64,000 nt of DNA from Rhodoblastus sp963710275 (GTDB taxonomy: Bacteria; Pseudomonadota; Alphaproteobacteria; Rhizobiales; Beijerinckiaceae): positions 310,001-374,000 of the forward strand of contig CAVPZS010000008.1 of NCBI GenBank assembly GCA_963710275.1, given 5' to 3'. The notes beneath the pieces were generated by a model. That model had not been told where the DNA came from. It saw nothing but the letters and a program-made list of their open reading frames with translations, and did not search any database. The stretch's first letter is position 1, and each line of letters begins with the position of its first letter. The position numbers were made by a program, and so were the translations under genes. Shown here one piece after another: positions 34,265 through 45,796 of the stretch.

Positions 34265-35588
34265 ATGTCCGCCATTGAAGTGAAAGTGCCCGATATCGGC
34301 GATTTCAAGAACGTGCCGGTGATCGAAATTCCGGTGAAGCCGGGCGATGTCGTCAAGCTCGACGATCCCCTGATCGTGCTGGAATCCGACAAGGCGTCGA
34401 TGGAAGTGCCCTCGCCCGCCGCCGGCAAGGTGCTCGAGATCCTGGTCAAGATGGGCGACAAGGTCAGCGAGGGCTCGCTGATCCTGAAGCTTGAAGCCGA
34501 AGGCGCGGCGGCCGGCCCGCGGCGCCCGCCAGGCGGCGGCTCCGGCGCCGTCCGAGCCGCCGGCCGACCGCGCAGCAGCCGATCGCTGCAAGCGCCGAGA
34601 TCGACGCCGGCGTCGTCCGCGGCCCGACGCCGATTGTCAGTTCGCCGAATTATCCGCCGCTGGCGGGCGATTTCGCCAATGTCCACGCCTCCCCGGCGGT
34701 GCGCCGCCTCGCGCGCGAACTCGACCTCGACCTGACCAAAGTTTCGGGTTCGGGCGAAAAGGGCCGCATCACCAAGGAGGACGTCAAGAAGGCGCTGACC
34801 GGCGGCGCGCCCGCGGCCGCGGCTGCGACCGGCGGCTCAGGCATTCCGGAAATCCCGACGATCGACTTTTCCAAATTCGGCCCGATCGAAGACAAGCCGC
34901 TGTCGCGCATCAGGAAACTGTCGGGGCCGTTCCTGCATCGCTCCTGGCTCAATGTCCCCGCCGTCACCCAGCATGACGAGGCCGACATCACCGAACTCGA
35001 GGAGTTCAGCAAGAAGCTCGACGACGAGGGCAAGGCGGCCAAGCCGAAACCCTATCGCGTGTCGCTGCTGCCCTTCCTGATCCGCGCCAGCGTCGCGGTG
35101 CTGAAGCAGATGCCCGGACTTCAACTCCTCGCTCAACCCGGCGAAGGACGGGCTGATCGTACAAGAAATACTGGAACATCGGCTTCGCCGTGCGACACGC
35201 CGGAAGGTCTGGTCGTGCCGGTGATCAAGGACGCCGACAAGCAAGGGCGTGCTGCAGATCTCGACCGAGCTTGGCGAACTCTCGGCCAAGGCGCGCGACG
35301 GCAAATTGTCGCCGGCGGAAATGTCCGGCGCGACTTTCACCATTTCCTCGCTCGGCGGCATTGGCGGCACCGGCTTCACGCCGATCGTCAATGCGCCGGA
35401 AGTGGCGATCCTCGGCGTGGTGCGCTCGAAAATGGCGCCGGTCTGGAACGGCAAGGAGTTCAAGCCGCGGCTGATGCTGCCTTTGTCGCTGTCCTATGAC
35501 CATCGCGTCATCGACGGCGCGGCGGCGGCGCGGTTCTGCCCGCGCTCTGGCGGCGGTGCTCGAAGACATCCGCCGGCTGACGCTCTAA
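34265..35588 (+). CDS. aceF: Pyruvate dehydrogenase E2, dihydrolipoamide acetyltransferase, frameshifted
   Basis: Core subunit that takes the acetyl group from E1 and gives it to CoA. One N-terminal lipoyl domain with the lipoylated Lys in VLESDKASMEVP (residue about 43), an Ala/Pro linker, a peripheral-subunit-binding domain (ASPAVRRLARELDLDLTKVS and GRITKEDVKKAL), and the catalytic domain with FTISSLGGIGGTGFTPIVN and the active-site SYDHRVIDGA near the end. Shifts occur near 34515, 34570, 35125, 35180, 35245 and 35535. Corrected length is about 440 residues. Stop at 35586-35588; lpdA follows after nine bases. Confidence 0.92.
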
Positions 35589-35597
35589 GGGAAGATC

Positions 35598-37326
35598 ATG
35601 ACTCAGGAAATCAAGGTTCCCGATATCGGCGATTTCAAAAACGTGCCGGTGATCGAAGTGCTGGTGAAGGTCGGCGACACGGTCAAGCCGGAAGACCCCT
35701 TGATCGCGCTCGAATCCGACAAGGCGACGATGGAAGTGCCCTCGCCCGCCGCCGGCGTGGTCGCGGAAATATTGGTCAAGGTCGGCGACAAGGTCGGCGA
35801 AGGGACGGTGATCCTGAAGCTGGAAGCGGCCGAAGACAGCGGCTGCCGCTCCTGCCGCGTCCGCCCCTGCCCCCGCAGCCGCGCCTGCGGCCGCCAAGGG
35901 CGATCTCCACGCCGAAGTGCTGGTGCTCGGCGCCGGTCCCGGCGGCTATCAGCGCCGCCTTCCGCGCCGCCGATCTCGGCGCCAAGGTGGTGCTGGTCGA
36001 ACGCTGGCCGGTGCTCGGCGGCGTCTGCCTCAATGTCGGCTGCATCCCCTCCAAGGCGCTGCTGCATGCGGCGAAGGTCATCGACGAGGCCGCAGGATTT
36101 CGGCGAGCACGGCATCGCCTTCGCCAAGCCGAAAATCGATCTCGCCAAGCTGCGCGGACTGGAAGGAAAGCGTGGTCAAGCGCCTGACCGGCGGCCTCGC
36201 GGGCATGGCCAAGCAGCGCAAGGTCACGGTCGTCACCGGCAAGGGCGCCTTCGCCTCGGCCAATACGCTTGAGGTGACGGCGGAAGACGGGTCGAAGAAG
36301 ACCGTGTCCTTCGACAAGGCGATCATCGCCGCCGGCTCCGAGCCGGTGACCCTGCCCTTCATCCCGCATGACGACAAGCGCGTGATCGATTCGACCGGCG
36401 CGCTGGAGACTCGACGGCGCGCCGAAGCGCCTGCTGGTGCTGGGCGGCGGCATCATCGGGCTGGAAATGGCCACGGTCTATCATTCGCTCGGCTCGAAAG
36501 TGACCGTGGTCGAACTGATGGACCAGATCATTCCCGGCGCCGACAAGGACATTGTCGCGCCGCTGCACAAGCGGATCGAAAAACGCTACGAGAAAATCCT
36601 GCTGAAGACCAAGGTCGTCGCGGTCAAGGCGGAAGAAGTCCGGCCTGCGCGTGACGTTCGAAGCCGCCGACGGCGCCAAGAGCGAGGACGTGTTCGACAA
36701 GCTGCTGGTCGCGGTCGGGCGCAAGCCCAACGGCAAGCTGATCAACGCCGAAGCGGCGGGCGTCAAGGTCGACGGACAACGGCTTTATCGCCGTCGACAA
36801 GCAGATGCGCAGCAATGTCGCGCACATCTTCGCCATTGGCGACGTGGTCGGCCAGCCGATGCTGGCGCACAAGGCGGTGCATGAGGCCCATGTGGCGGCC
36901 GAAGTCGCCTGCGGCCACAAGAGCGCCTTCGACGCCAAGGTGATCCCCTCCGTCGCCTATACCGACCCGGAAGTGGCCTGGGTCGGCGTGACCGAGACCG
37001 AGGCCAAGGCCAAGGGGCTGAAATATGGCAAGGCCAGCTTCCCCTGGGCGGCGTCGGGCCGCGCGCTGTCGCTCGGCCGCGACGAAGGCGTGACCAAGTC
37101 GCTGTTCGACGAGGAGACCAAGCGCCTGATCGGCTGCGGCATCGTCGGCCCCGGCGCCGGCGACCTGATCGCGGAAGCGACGCTGGCGATCGAGATGGGC
37201 GCCGACGCCGAAGACATCGGCCTCACCATCCATCCGCATCCGACGCTGTCCGAAACTTTTGGACTGGCGGCGGAATTGTTCGAAGGCATGATCACCGACC
37301 TGATTGCGCCGAAGAAGAAGAAATAG
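35598..37326 (+). CDS. lpdA: Dihydrolipoyl dehydrogenase E3 with N-terminal lipoyl domain, frameshifted
   Basis: FAD/NAD disulfide oxidoreductase that reoxidises the E2 lipoamide. The first 80 residues are a lipoyl domain (ALESDKATMEVP) closely matching the one in aceF. Then come the FAD loop VLVLGAGPGGY, redox Cys pair GGVCLNVGCIPSKALL, NAD loop LLVLGGGIIGLEMATVYHSL, FAD-binding FAIGDVVGQPMLAHKAVHE and the catalytic HPHPTLSETFG at the C-terminus. Shifts are near 35850, 35950, 36095, 36165, 36410, 36645 and 36780. Corrected length is about 575 residues. Ends with four Lys. Confidence 0.92.
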
Positions 37327-37388
37327 AATTATTGGGCGCTTTGCCTTCCAGCCATACGGCAAAGGCAGAGCGCCATCCGGAGTTCGCC

Positions 37389-37892
37389 ATGACGCGCGAA
37401 AAACTGACCGAGAAGATTCTCGACATCAAACGCGAAAAGCGTCTCAGCTGGAAGCAGATCGTCGAAAAAATCGGCGGCATGTCCGAGGTGCTGATCGTCG
37501 GCGCCCTGCTCGGCCAGATGCGGCTTCCCGACGTGCTGGCGGCCAAGGCCGGGGCACTGTTCGGCCTGTCCAAGTCCGAACAGGCGCTGCTGACCGAAGT
37601 CCCCGTGCGCGGCCAGAATTCGCCCATGCCTCCGACCGATCCCCTGCTCTATCGTTTCTACGAACTGCTCATGGTCAATGGCCCCGCATGGAAGGAACTG
37701 ATCCAGGAGGAATTCGGCGACGGCATCATGTCGGCCATCGATTTCGACATGGCGATCGAGCGGCAGCCTGATCCCAAGGGCGACCGGGTCAAACTTGTGA
37801 TGTCCGGGAAATTCCTGCCGTTCAAATATTACGGCGCCCAAGACGGCGTTCATGTGGACGGCGCGCCGGAAAACGGCGCCAAGCCTGTCTGA
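37389..37892 (+). CDS. cynS: Cyanate hydratase (cyanase)
   Basis: An intact 167-residue cyanase that converts cyanate and bicarbonate to ammonia and CO2. The helical N-terminal domain is KILDIKREKRLSWKQIVEKI; the catalytic domain has LLYRFYELLMVNGPAWKELI with the conserved Arg and Glu, and GDGIMSAIDFDMAIER with the conserved Ser. It follows lpdA by 62 bases in the same direction, with no nearby cynT carbonic anhydrase or cyanate transporter. The C-terminal FKYYGAQDGVHVDG is slightly longer than usual. Confidence 0.95.
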   Translation: MTREKLTEKILDIKREKRLSWKQIVEKIGGMSEVLIVGALLGQMRLPDVLAAKAGALFGLSKSEQALLTEVPVRGQNSPMPPTDPLLYRFYELLMVNGPAWKELIQEEFGDGIMSAIDFDMAIERQPDPKGDRVKLVMSGKFLPFKYYGAQDGVHVDGAPENGAKPV

Positions 37893-37898
37893 CACCCC

Positions 37899-40234
37899 TC
37901 ACTCGGGCATGTCCTCGGGCGGCTCTTCGGGTTCCGCCGGGGGCGGCGCGGCCTGTCCAGGCAAAGCCGGCAGCGCGACGTTGCGACGGCGCGGGGCGCG
38001 CGACCAGGGGCGGTCCTCGCCCGGAGCGCGGGCGGTGCGCCAGATGAAATTCCTGTCGCCAAGCGCCAGGGTCACGGCGCCGGTTTCCTCCAGCCGCGCG
38101 CGGTCGAGCAGGATTTCCGGCGCGCAACTGCGCGGCGCGAACAGCGGCGAAATCACGATCTGCGCCCGGGCGCAATCCTCGTGGAAGGCCGAGTAATCGA
38201 GCACCAGCGCCGCGGAGGAGCCGTCGCGCAGCAGGCCGACGCAGCCGAGCCTGTCGCAATTGCCGGCGCGCTCCGCGGCGACGCGGGAATCGGCGTCGGC
38301 GCGCAGCCATTGCTCCGAGGCGAAATTGTCCTTCTTCTTGCCGAGGATGGTCAATTGCCCGTCTGCGTCGCGCACCGCCGCCATGTCGCCGCCCGGCGGC
38401 ACGGCGAGGTCGAAGCGCCCGCCATTGGCCGCGCCCAGAAGCCCCAGCGCCAGCAGAGGCAAGGCCGTCAGTCGCATGGGCCGACGTCCGCCACAGCACG
38501 GCGGAGAGCACGGCGAGCGTCAGGCAGACGATGGACCAGGGCGCAAAGGCCGGCAGGGCGATGCTGGCGCCGGGCGCCGAGCCGATCCAGCCGGCGACCC
38601 TCATGATCGATTGCGATGCCGGCGCCGAGATAGGACCAGACCCAGCCGTCGAGGCCGAAAGGATAGAGCAGCGAGCCGACCAGCGCCGCCGGCACCGCGA
38701 ATAGCTCGATCATCGCCAGGGTCAGCGGATTGCCGATCAGCACATAGGGGCTGAGTTCGTGGAAATCATAGGCCATGAAGGAAGCGGTGGCCGAAGTGGC
38801 GCAAAAGGTCGCGAACAGGGCGCCGAAAACGCCATGCCGGCTGCGCTCCCTGAGATTTTCCTTCAGCGAGCGCGCCTCGGTCTCGGCCTCCGTCCGCCGC
38901 GCGCGCCATTTTCGCGGTCGCCGTGAAAGACCGCGCGGCCATGCGCGACTCGTAGACCGCCACCAGCGCGGCGACGGCGGCGAAGGAGAGCTGGAAACTT
39001 GCGCCGAGCAAAGCCTCGGGCTCCAGCACAATCACCGCCAGGGCGGCAAAGGCCAGATTGCGCATGGTCAGCGCCGGCCGGTCGGCGAGCACGGCGCCGA
39101 GCATGATCAGCGTCATGAACAGGGCGCGCTCGGAGCCGACGCGCGAGCCGGTGAACAGGCCGTAGAGCAAGGCGGCGACCATGGCGAAGCCGGCCGCCCA
39201 TTTCTTGATCGGATAGTTCAGCGCCAGGGTCGGTGGAAAAGGCCAGCAGCCGGCGCAGGCCGACGAAGAAAATGCCGGCGACCAGGGTCATCTGCACGCC
39301 GGAAATGGTGATGATGTGGAAGATCCCGGCCTTGCGGATGGTCTCGCGCGCCGCGTCCGACAGAAGGTCGCGCTTGCCCGTGACCATGGCGGCGCCGATC
39401 GCGCCATTGTCGCCGCCGATGGCGTTATAGACCCGCAGCGCCAGCGCGTTGCGCGCCCGGTCGACGCCGGCGAAAAATCTGCAGGCTCCAGCCCGGCGGA
39501 TCGGGCGGCGGGGACCACCTGCGGGAACGCCAGCGCATTGCCGACGGCGCCGATGCGGGCGAAATAGGCGTCGCGGGCGAAATCATAGCCGCCCGGCAGC
39601 GAGGCGTGGGCGGGCGGCAGCAGCCGCGCCTTGACCACGACGAAATCGCCGGCGGCAAAGGCCGGATTGCCGCGCGAGGTCAGGCGCACCCGGTAGGGCG
39701 TCCTGTCCGGCGACGAGATTTTGCGCCTCGGTCAGGCGCAGCAGGAAGCGCGAGCCCTGGATGCGATAATCGACTTCTTCGACGAAACCGGCGAGTTCGC
39801 CGACGAAGATGCGGTCGAGCACGGGCGCCTCGATCCGCGCCGCGCGCCAGCCGCCGCAAAACTCCCCGGCGCCGAGCGCCGCCAGAGCCGATGAACAGGG
39901 CGCTGAGGGCCCGCCTGCTCGCGACGGCATAGGCAAGCCCGGCGCAAAACACGGTGAACAGGCCGACGATCCAGAGGACCGGCTCGGTCGCGGCGAGAAG
40001 ATAAAAGAATCGCGCCGGCGCCGGCGGCCGCCGGCAGCCAGAGAAAGGGCCGGCGCAGCGCCCATTCCTCCTCCAGCGCCAGCGACAGGCGGAGGACAAG
40101 CGCGCGGAACAAGCCGCGGACGAGCGCCTGCGGCGGCCGGCCGGCGATCGCGCCGGCGCCGAAAAACCTGCCGGCGCAGTTCCCTGTGGCGCGAAGGCCA
40201 CGACATTTGCCTCTTTTTCTGCCGCCGAGCGCCA
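37899..40234 (-). CDS. comEC: ComEC/Rec2-family DNA uptake channel protein, frameshifted
   Basis: An inner-membrane competence-type protein. The N-terminal part (LALEEEWALRRPFLWLPAAA) and DUF4131-like segment (DYRIQGSRFLLRLTEAQNLV) are followed by the competence domain, with GIFHIITISGVQMTLVAGIF, LYGLFTGSRVGSERALFMTL and MAYDFHELSPYVLIGNPLTL. The C-terminal soluble part from about 38470 (GDMAAVRDADGQLTILGKKK, ending EEPPEDMPE) is the alphaproteobacterial extension. At least eight shifts interrupt the gene, so the exact start (40234, 40206 or 40201) is uncertain. Divergent from gltX, as usual in Hyphomicrobiales, where lexA is often the other neighbour; here it is cynS. Confidence 0.82.
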
Positions 40235-40299
40235 TGCTACACGAGCACGCCCGGCGCGAAAAGGTCACGGCGCTCTCCAATCTCAAGGTTTTTTCGTTC

Positions 40300-41740
40300 A
40301 TGTCCCAACCCGTCGTCACGCGTTTCGCGCCCTCGCCCACCGGCTATCTGCACATTGGCGGCGCGCGCACCGCTCTGTTCAACTGGCTGCTGGCCCGCCA
40401 GACCGGCGGCAAGATGCTGCTGCGCATCGAGGACACCGACCGCGAACGCTCGACCGAGCCGGCGATCGCCGCGATCATCGACGGCATGAAATGGCTCGGC
40501 CTCGACTGGGACGGCGAGGTGATCTACCAGTTCGCCCGCGCCGCGCGCCACGCCGAGGTCGCCGAGGAAATGCTGGCGAAGGGCGCCGCCTATAAATGCT
40601 ACGCCAGCGCGCAGGAGCTCGAGGAGATGCGCGATCTCGCCCGCAAGGAGGGCCGCCCGCCGCGCTATGACGGGCGCTGGCGCGATCTCGGCGGAACCGA
40701 ACAGGAGGCCGCGGCCATCGCCGAGGGCCGCAAGCCCGTGGTGCGGCTGAAGGCCCCGCGCGACGGCGAGACCGTCGTCGAGGACAAGGTGCAGGGCAAG
40801 GTCACCTTTCCCAACAAGGACCTCGACGATCTCGTCCTGCTGCGCTCCGACGGCACGCCGACCTACATGCTGGCGGTGGTGGTGGACGATCACGACATGG
40901 GCGTGACCCAGATCATTCGCGGCGACGACCATCTCACCAATGCCGCGCGGCAGACCCACATCTACCAGGCGATGGGCTGGACACCCCCGCTCTGGGCGCA
41001 TATTCCGCTGATCCACGGCCCGGACGGCGCCAAGATGTCGAAGCGCCACGGCGCGCTCGGCGTCGACGCCTATCGCGCCATGGGCTATCTGCCGGAAGCC
41101 ATGCGCAATTATCTCGCGCGGCTCGGCTGGAGCCAGGGCGACCGCGAGTTTTTCTCCACGCCGGAGCTGATCGAGGCCTTTTCGCTCGACCAGGTGCATC
41201 GCTCGCCGGCGCGATTCGATTACGCCAAGCTCGAAAACATGAACGGCCATTTTCTGCGCAACATGGCGGATGAAGCGTTGCTGGAGCAGCTCGTCGCCGC
41301 CCTGCCCTACCTGCCCGGGCGGTCCCGAGATGGCGGCCAAGCTCGATCCGGCGAAGAAGGCGCAGCTGGCCAAGGCCGCTTCCCGGCTTGAAAGAGCGCG
41401 CCAAAACCCTGATCGAGCTGGTCGACGGCGCGCAGTTCCTGTTCGTCGGCGCGTCCGCTGGCCTATGACGCCAAGGCCGCGCGAAATCCTCAGCCCGGCG
41501 GGCCGCGCCCACCTGGCGGCGCTGGCGCCGAAGCTCGCCGCCCTGCCCGACTGGACGGCGGCGGCCGCGGAGGAGGCCGTGCGCGCCTATGTCGCCGAGT
41601 CGGGCGCCAAGCTCGGCCAGGTGGCGCAGCCCCTGCGCGCGGCGCTGACCGGCCGCTCGACCTCGCCGGGCATTTTCGACGTGCTGGAAATGCTGGGACG
41701 CGAGGAAAGCATGGGCCGCATCGGCGACGCCTCCGCTTAG
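40300..41740 (+). CDS. gltX: Glutamyl-tRNA synthetase, frameshifted near its 3' end
   Basis: Class I synthetase charging tRNA-Glu. Signature motifs are FAPSPTGYLHIGGARTALFN (HIGH-like) and GAKMSKRHGALG (KMSKS-like). The first 1,000 bases are in one frame; shifts follow near 41318 (an extra G in a GGG run), 41385 (an extra T) and about 41445-41490. The anticodon-binding C-terminus reads RAHLAALAPKLAALPDWTAA and ends ESMGRIGDASA. Corrected length is about 475 residues. Start at ATG 40300 gives MSQPVVTRFAPSPTG. Confidence 0.95.
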
Positions 41741-41893
41741 AGTCCCGATCCCGGCGCGCCCATTGGTTTAAGGAACCGTCATCTTGAACCGGCGCCGACA
41801 ATGGGCTAGTCAGATGCAGCGCACAAATTCCTCGACATTTAGCCGGATTTTGCGGACCTTTCACGGGTTTGGCGGCGGCGAGCGAACACACGC

Positions 41894-43197
<1,304 letters not shown>

Positions 43198-43201
<4 letters not shown>

Positions 43202-43743
43202 GCGCCTTCGGCAAAACGACAAAACCGTCCCGCTTGCGCGGGGCGGTTTTTCTCCTGTTCTGGCTCGCCGCTGGAACCGGCGTGGCTTGCGCCCAGGCCA
43301 ATACGATCGAAGAAGGCGGCGTGACCGAAAAGCGCGGGGAAGCCCCGCCGGTCGACGACAAGGCTTTCGATTGCGGCGCTTTCAAACAGGCGATCGGCGC
43401 GGCCCCCGGCGGCTTTGTCGCTCTGCGCGGCGCGAAAAAGAGCGATGGCGAGACCATGGACGTCTATGCCGCCAACTTGCCCTTGTTCGGGTCCTGCGAA
43501 ATCCTCGACAAGAAGAAGGTCGGCGAAATCAGCTATTCCTGCCAGGCCGGCAAGTTGACCCTCGCCGATCTCAAGGCGACGGTCGAGGGCTGTCTCGGCG
43601 ACAAGGCCTTCGGCCTCGCCTCCAACGAGAACCCCAATACCCCGTTCCTGCGCTATAGCCCGCAAGTGGACGGCGGCAAGGCCCGGGTCATCGCGATGAC
43701 GACCTTTGGCAAGACCACGCTGGTGATCTTCAATCTGCGCTGA
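43198..43743 (+). CDS. Small exported protein of unknown function
   Basis: A secreted protein of about 165-180 residues. The leader AVFLLFWLAAGTGVACAQA is a good signal peptide. The mature part has an acidic N-terminus, then FDCGAFKQAIGAAPGGFVAL, LPLFGSCEILDKKKVGEISY, SCQAGKLTLADLKATVEGCL, giving four cysteines that could form two disulfides. No family is recognised. The start is unclear: TTG 43198 overlaps the gltA stop (TTGA), and TTG 43234 lies in the loop of the hairpin at 43221-43250; no ATG or GTG is available before the leader. Confidence 0.6.
43221..43251 (+). terminator. Rho-independent-type hairpin after gltA, inside the next coding region
   Basis: AAAACCGTCCCGC (43221-43233), loop TTGC, GCGGGGCGGTTTT (43238-43250): a 13-bp stem with one G-T pair, followed by a T run. 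It stands 20 bases after the gltA stop and overlaps the sequence for the signal peptide of the following gene, so it should lower but not necessarily abolish read-through. Confidence 0.75.
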
Positions 43744-43766
43744 ACAACGTTAGCCATCACTGCGTG

Positions 43767-43801
43767 AAAAAGCCCGCCGGGGATCCCCCGGCGGGCTTTT
43801 C
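43767..43801. terminator. Bidirectional terminator hairpin
   Basis: A long GC-rich stem (AAAAGCCCGCCGGGG with CCCCGGCGGGCTTTT around a short GAT/ATC centre) flanked by A and T runs, between the end of the small exported protein gene and the convergent peroxidase gene. It can serve both transcripts. Confidence 0.88.
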
Positions 43802-43817
43802 ATTGGCGTTGCAAAAC

Positions 43818-44819
43818 TCAGAACGGCTGCGGACGCGGGGTCGCGTCGGTCGAGGCCGGCAGGATCGGCAGCATGAATTCGGGCTGGTCGCCGGTCAGCG
43901 TATGCAGGAAGGCGACAATCTTGCCGTTTTCTTCGGGCGTGAAGGTCTTGCCGAGCTGGAGCTTGCCCATGGTTTCCACGGCCTCGGTCAAAGTCGCGGC
44001 GCCGCCGTCGTGGAAATAAGGATAGGTGCGATCCACATTGCGCAGGGTCGGAACCTTGAAGTTGAAGCGGTCGGCGTCGATGCCGGTGACCCCGACGCGG
44101 CCCTGGGCGGCGCTGGCGGTCTTGTAAGGTTCGACCACGCCCATCTTCTGGAACGAGGTCCCGCCCACCGCCGGACCGTTGTGGCAGGCGACGCAGCCGC
44201 TCTCCTTGAACAGCTTGTAGCCTGCGAGTTCCTGTGCGGTCAGCGCGGCGTCATCGCCCTGCAGCCATTTGTCAAAACGTGAATTCGGGGTGACGAGAGT
44301 CTCCTCGAAGGCGGCGATGGCGGTTCTCACCCTGTCGATATTGACGCCGGGGGCGCCGAACGCCTTCGTGAATTCCTCCTTGTAGGCGGGGATGGAATCG
44401 AGCACTTCGACGGTGAGCGCGTGCGAAAACGCCATTTCGCCGGGATTGGCGATCGGGCCGCCGGCTTGCGCCTTCAGGTCGGCGGCGCGGCCATCCCAGA
44501 ACTGCGCGACGCTCATGCTGGAGTTGAGCACGGTCGGCGCGTTGATCGGTCCCTGTTTCCAGTGATCGCCGATGGAGGTCTTCAGGTTGTCCGTGCCGCC
44601 CATGGAGAGGTTGTGGCAGGAATTGCAGGAAATGAAGCCGGATTTCGACAGGCGCGGATCGAAGAACAGTTTCTTGCCAAGCTCGACCAGGGCTTGATTG
44701 GCCGGCGTGAACGCCTTGATCGGCTCGATCGGCTCGTCGCGCGGCGCGGCCAAAGCTGGAGACAGCGCTGCAGTCATCGCGCCGACGCTGACGACGAGAG
44801 CGAGAAAAGTGGATTTCAT
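43818..44819 (-). CDS. ccpA: Di-haem cytochrome c peroxidase
   Basis: A periplasmic bacterial CCP that reduces hydrogen peroxide with electrons from cytochrome c. 333 residues, intact. A signal peptide (MKSTFLALVVSVGAMTAALS ending ALA) precedes two c-haem sites, SCNSCHNLS near residue 66 and CVACHNG near residue 212. NAPTVLNSSMSVAQFWDGRA, FNFKVPTLRNVDRTYPYFHD and FTPEENGKIVAFLHTLTGDQ are characteristic of the family. Upstream bases 44820-44984 separate it from ccdA, in the same direction and possibly cooperating in haem attachment. Confidence 0.93.
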   Translation of the reverse strand: MKSTFLALVVSVGAMTAALSPALAAPRDEPIEPIKAFTPANQALVELGKKLFFDPRLSKSGFISCNSCHNLSMGGTDNLKTSIGDHWKQGPINAPTVLNSSMSVAQFWDGRAADLKAQAGGPIANPGEMAFSHALTVEVLDSIPAYKEEFTKAFGAPGVNIDRVRTAIAAFEETLVTPNSRFDKWLQGDDAALTAQELAGYKLFKESGCVACHNGPAVGGTSFQKMGVVEPYKTASAAQGRVGVTGIDADRFNFKVPTLRNVDRTYPYFHDGGAATLTEAVETMGKLQLGKTFTPEENGKIVAFLHTLTGDQPEFMLPILPASTDATPRPQPF

Positions 44820-44984
44820 GGCGTGAGCCTCCCTGCGGCAATGCCGCCGGACGATCCGCCACGACTCATACCCTGGGCCGCCGACCGCCGGCTGAGGCGA
44901 TACTGGACCCCTCCGGCTCCCCAACCTTGATCTGCATCAAGGCCCAAGGGCTTTGCGGCGAAAGGCCGCAGCGCCAATGGAGCT

Positions 44985-45716
44985 TTACCCGAGGCTCGCC
45001 AGTCCCGGAAATGTCTGCAGCAGCCAGAAGCTGACGTTCTGGATGCCCCCGGTCAGGAACAGCAGTCCGGTAATCACCAGCAAGCCGCCGACGAGCCGCT
45101 CCACCACGCCGAACCAGGCGCGGAAGCGCCGCAGGAAATGGACGAAAGGCTCCATGGCCAGCGCCGCCAGAATGAAAGGCATGCCGAGGCCGAACGAATA
45201 GACCGCCAGCAGGCCGGCGCCGCGGGCCACCGTCGCCTCCGACGAGGCCACGGCGAGAATGGCGGCGAGGATCGGGCCGATACAGGGCGTCCAGCCGAAG
45301 GCGAAGGCGAGGCCCATGACATAGGCGCCCCAGACGCCGACCGGCTTTTCGACGCTCACACGCTTTTCGCGGTAAAGCAGGCTGAGCCTGAACACGCCCA
45401 AAAAGTGCAGGCCCATGCCGACGATGACCACGCCCGCCAGGGCCGACAGCAGGGGAAGATGCTCGCGCACCGTCTGGCCCAGCGCCGAGGCCGTGGCGCC
45501 GAGGATCACGAAAACGGTCGAAAAGCCGGCGACGAACAGCAAGGCGGCGATCAGGGTGTCGCGCCGCGCCCGGCGCTCGCCGCCCTCGACCAGTTCCTCC
45601 AGCCCCGTGCCGGCGATGAAGGTGAGGTAAGGCGGCACCAGAGGCAGCACGCAGGGACTGAGAAAGGACAACAGCCCCGCGAAAGCCGCCGAAAAAATGG
45701 TAACATTGCTGGTCAT
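44985..45716 (-). CDS. ccdA: CcdA-type cytochrome c biogenesis thiol transporter
   Basis: An intact 243-residue inner-membrane protein with six TM helices that carries reducing equivalents to the periplasm for cytochrome c maturation. The redox Cys motifs are LLSFLSPCVLPLVPPYL in TM1 and GLAFAFGWTPCIGPILAAIL in TM4. Starts MTSNVTIFSAAF. It lies upstream of the di-haem peroxidase, an enzyme whose haem attachment would need it. It is the short CcdA form rather than full DsbD. Confidence 0.93.
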   Translation of the reverse strand: MTSNVTIFSAAFAGLLSFLSPCVLPLVPPYLTFIAGTGLEELVEGGERRARRDTLIAALLFVAGFSTVFVILGATASALGQTVREHLPLLSALAGVVIVGMGLHFLGVFRLSLLYREKRVSVEKPVGVWGAYVMGLAFAFGWTPCIGPILAAILAVASSEATVARGAGLLAVYSFGLGMPFILAALAMEPFVHFLRRFRAWFGVVERLVGGLLVITGLLFLTGGIQNVSFWLLQTFPGLASLG

Positions 45717-45796
45717 CGCTGACGCCCGTCCTAAAACCTGCCGACTAAGTCTATACGATAGATTTTATCATCCGTTTCAACGAATGAGGCTTGTTC

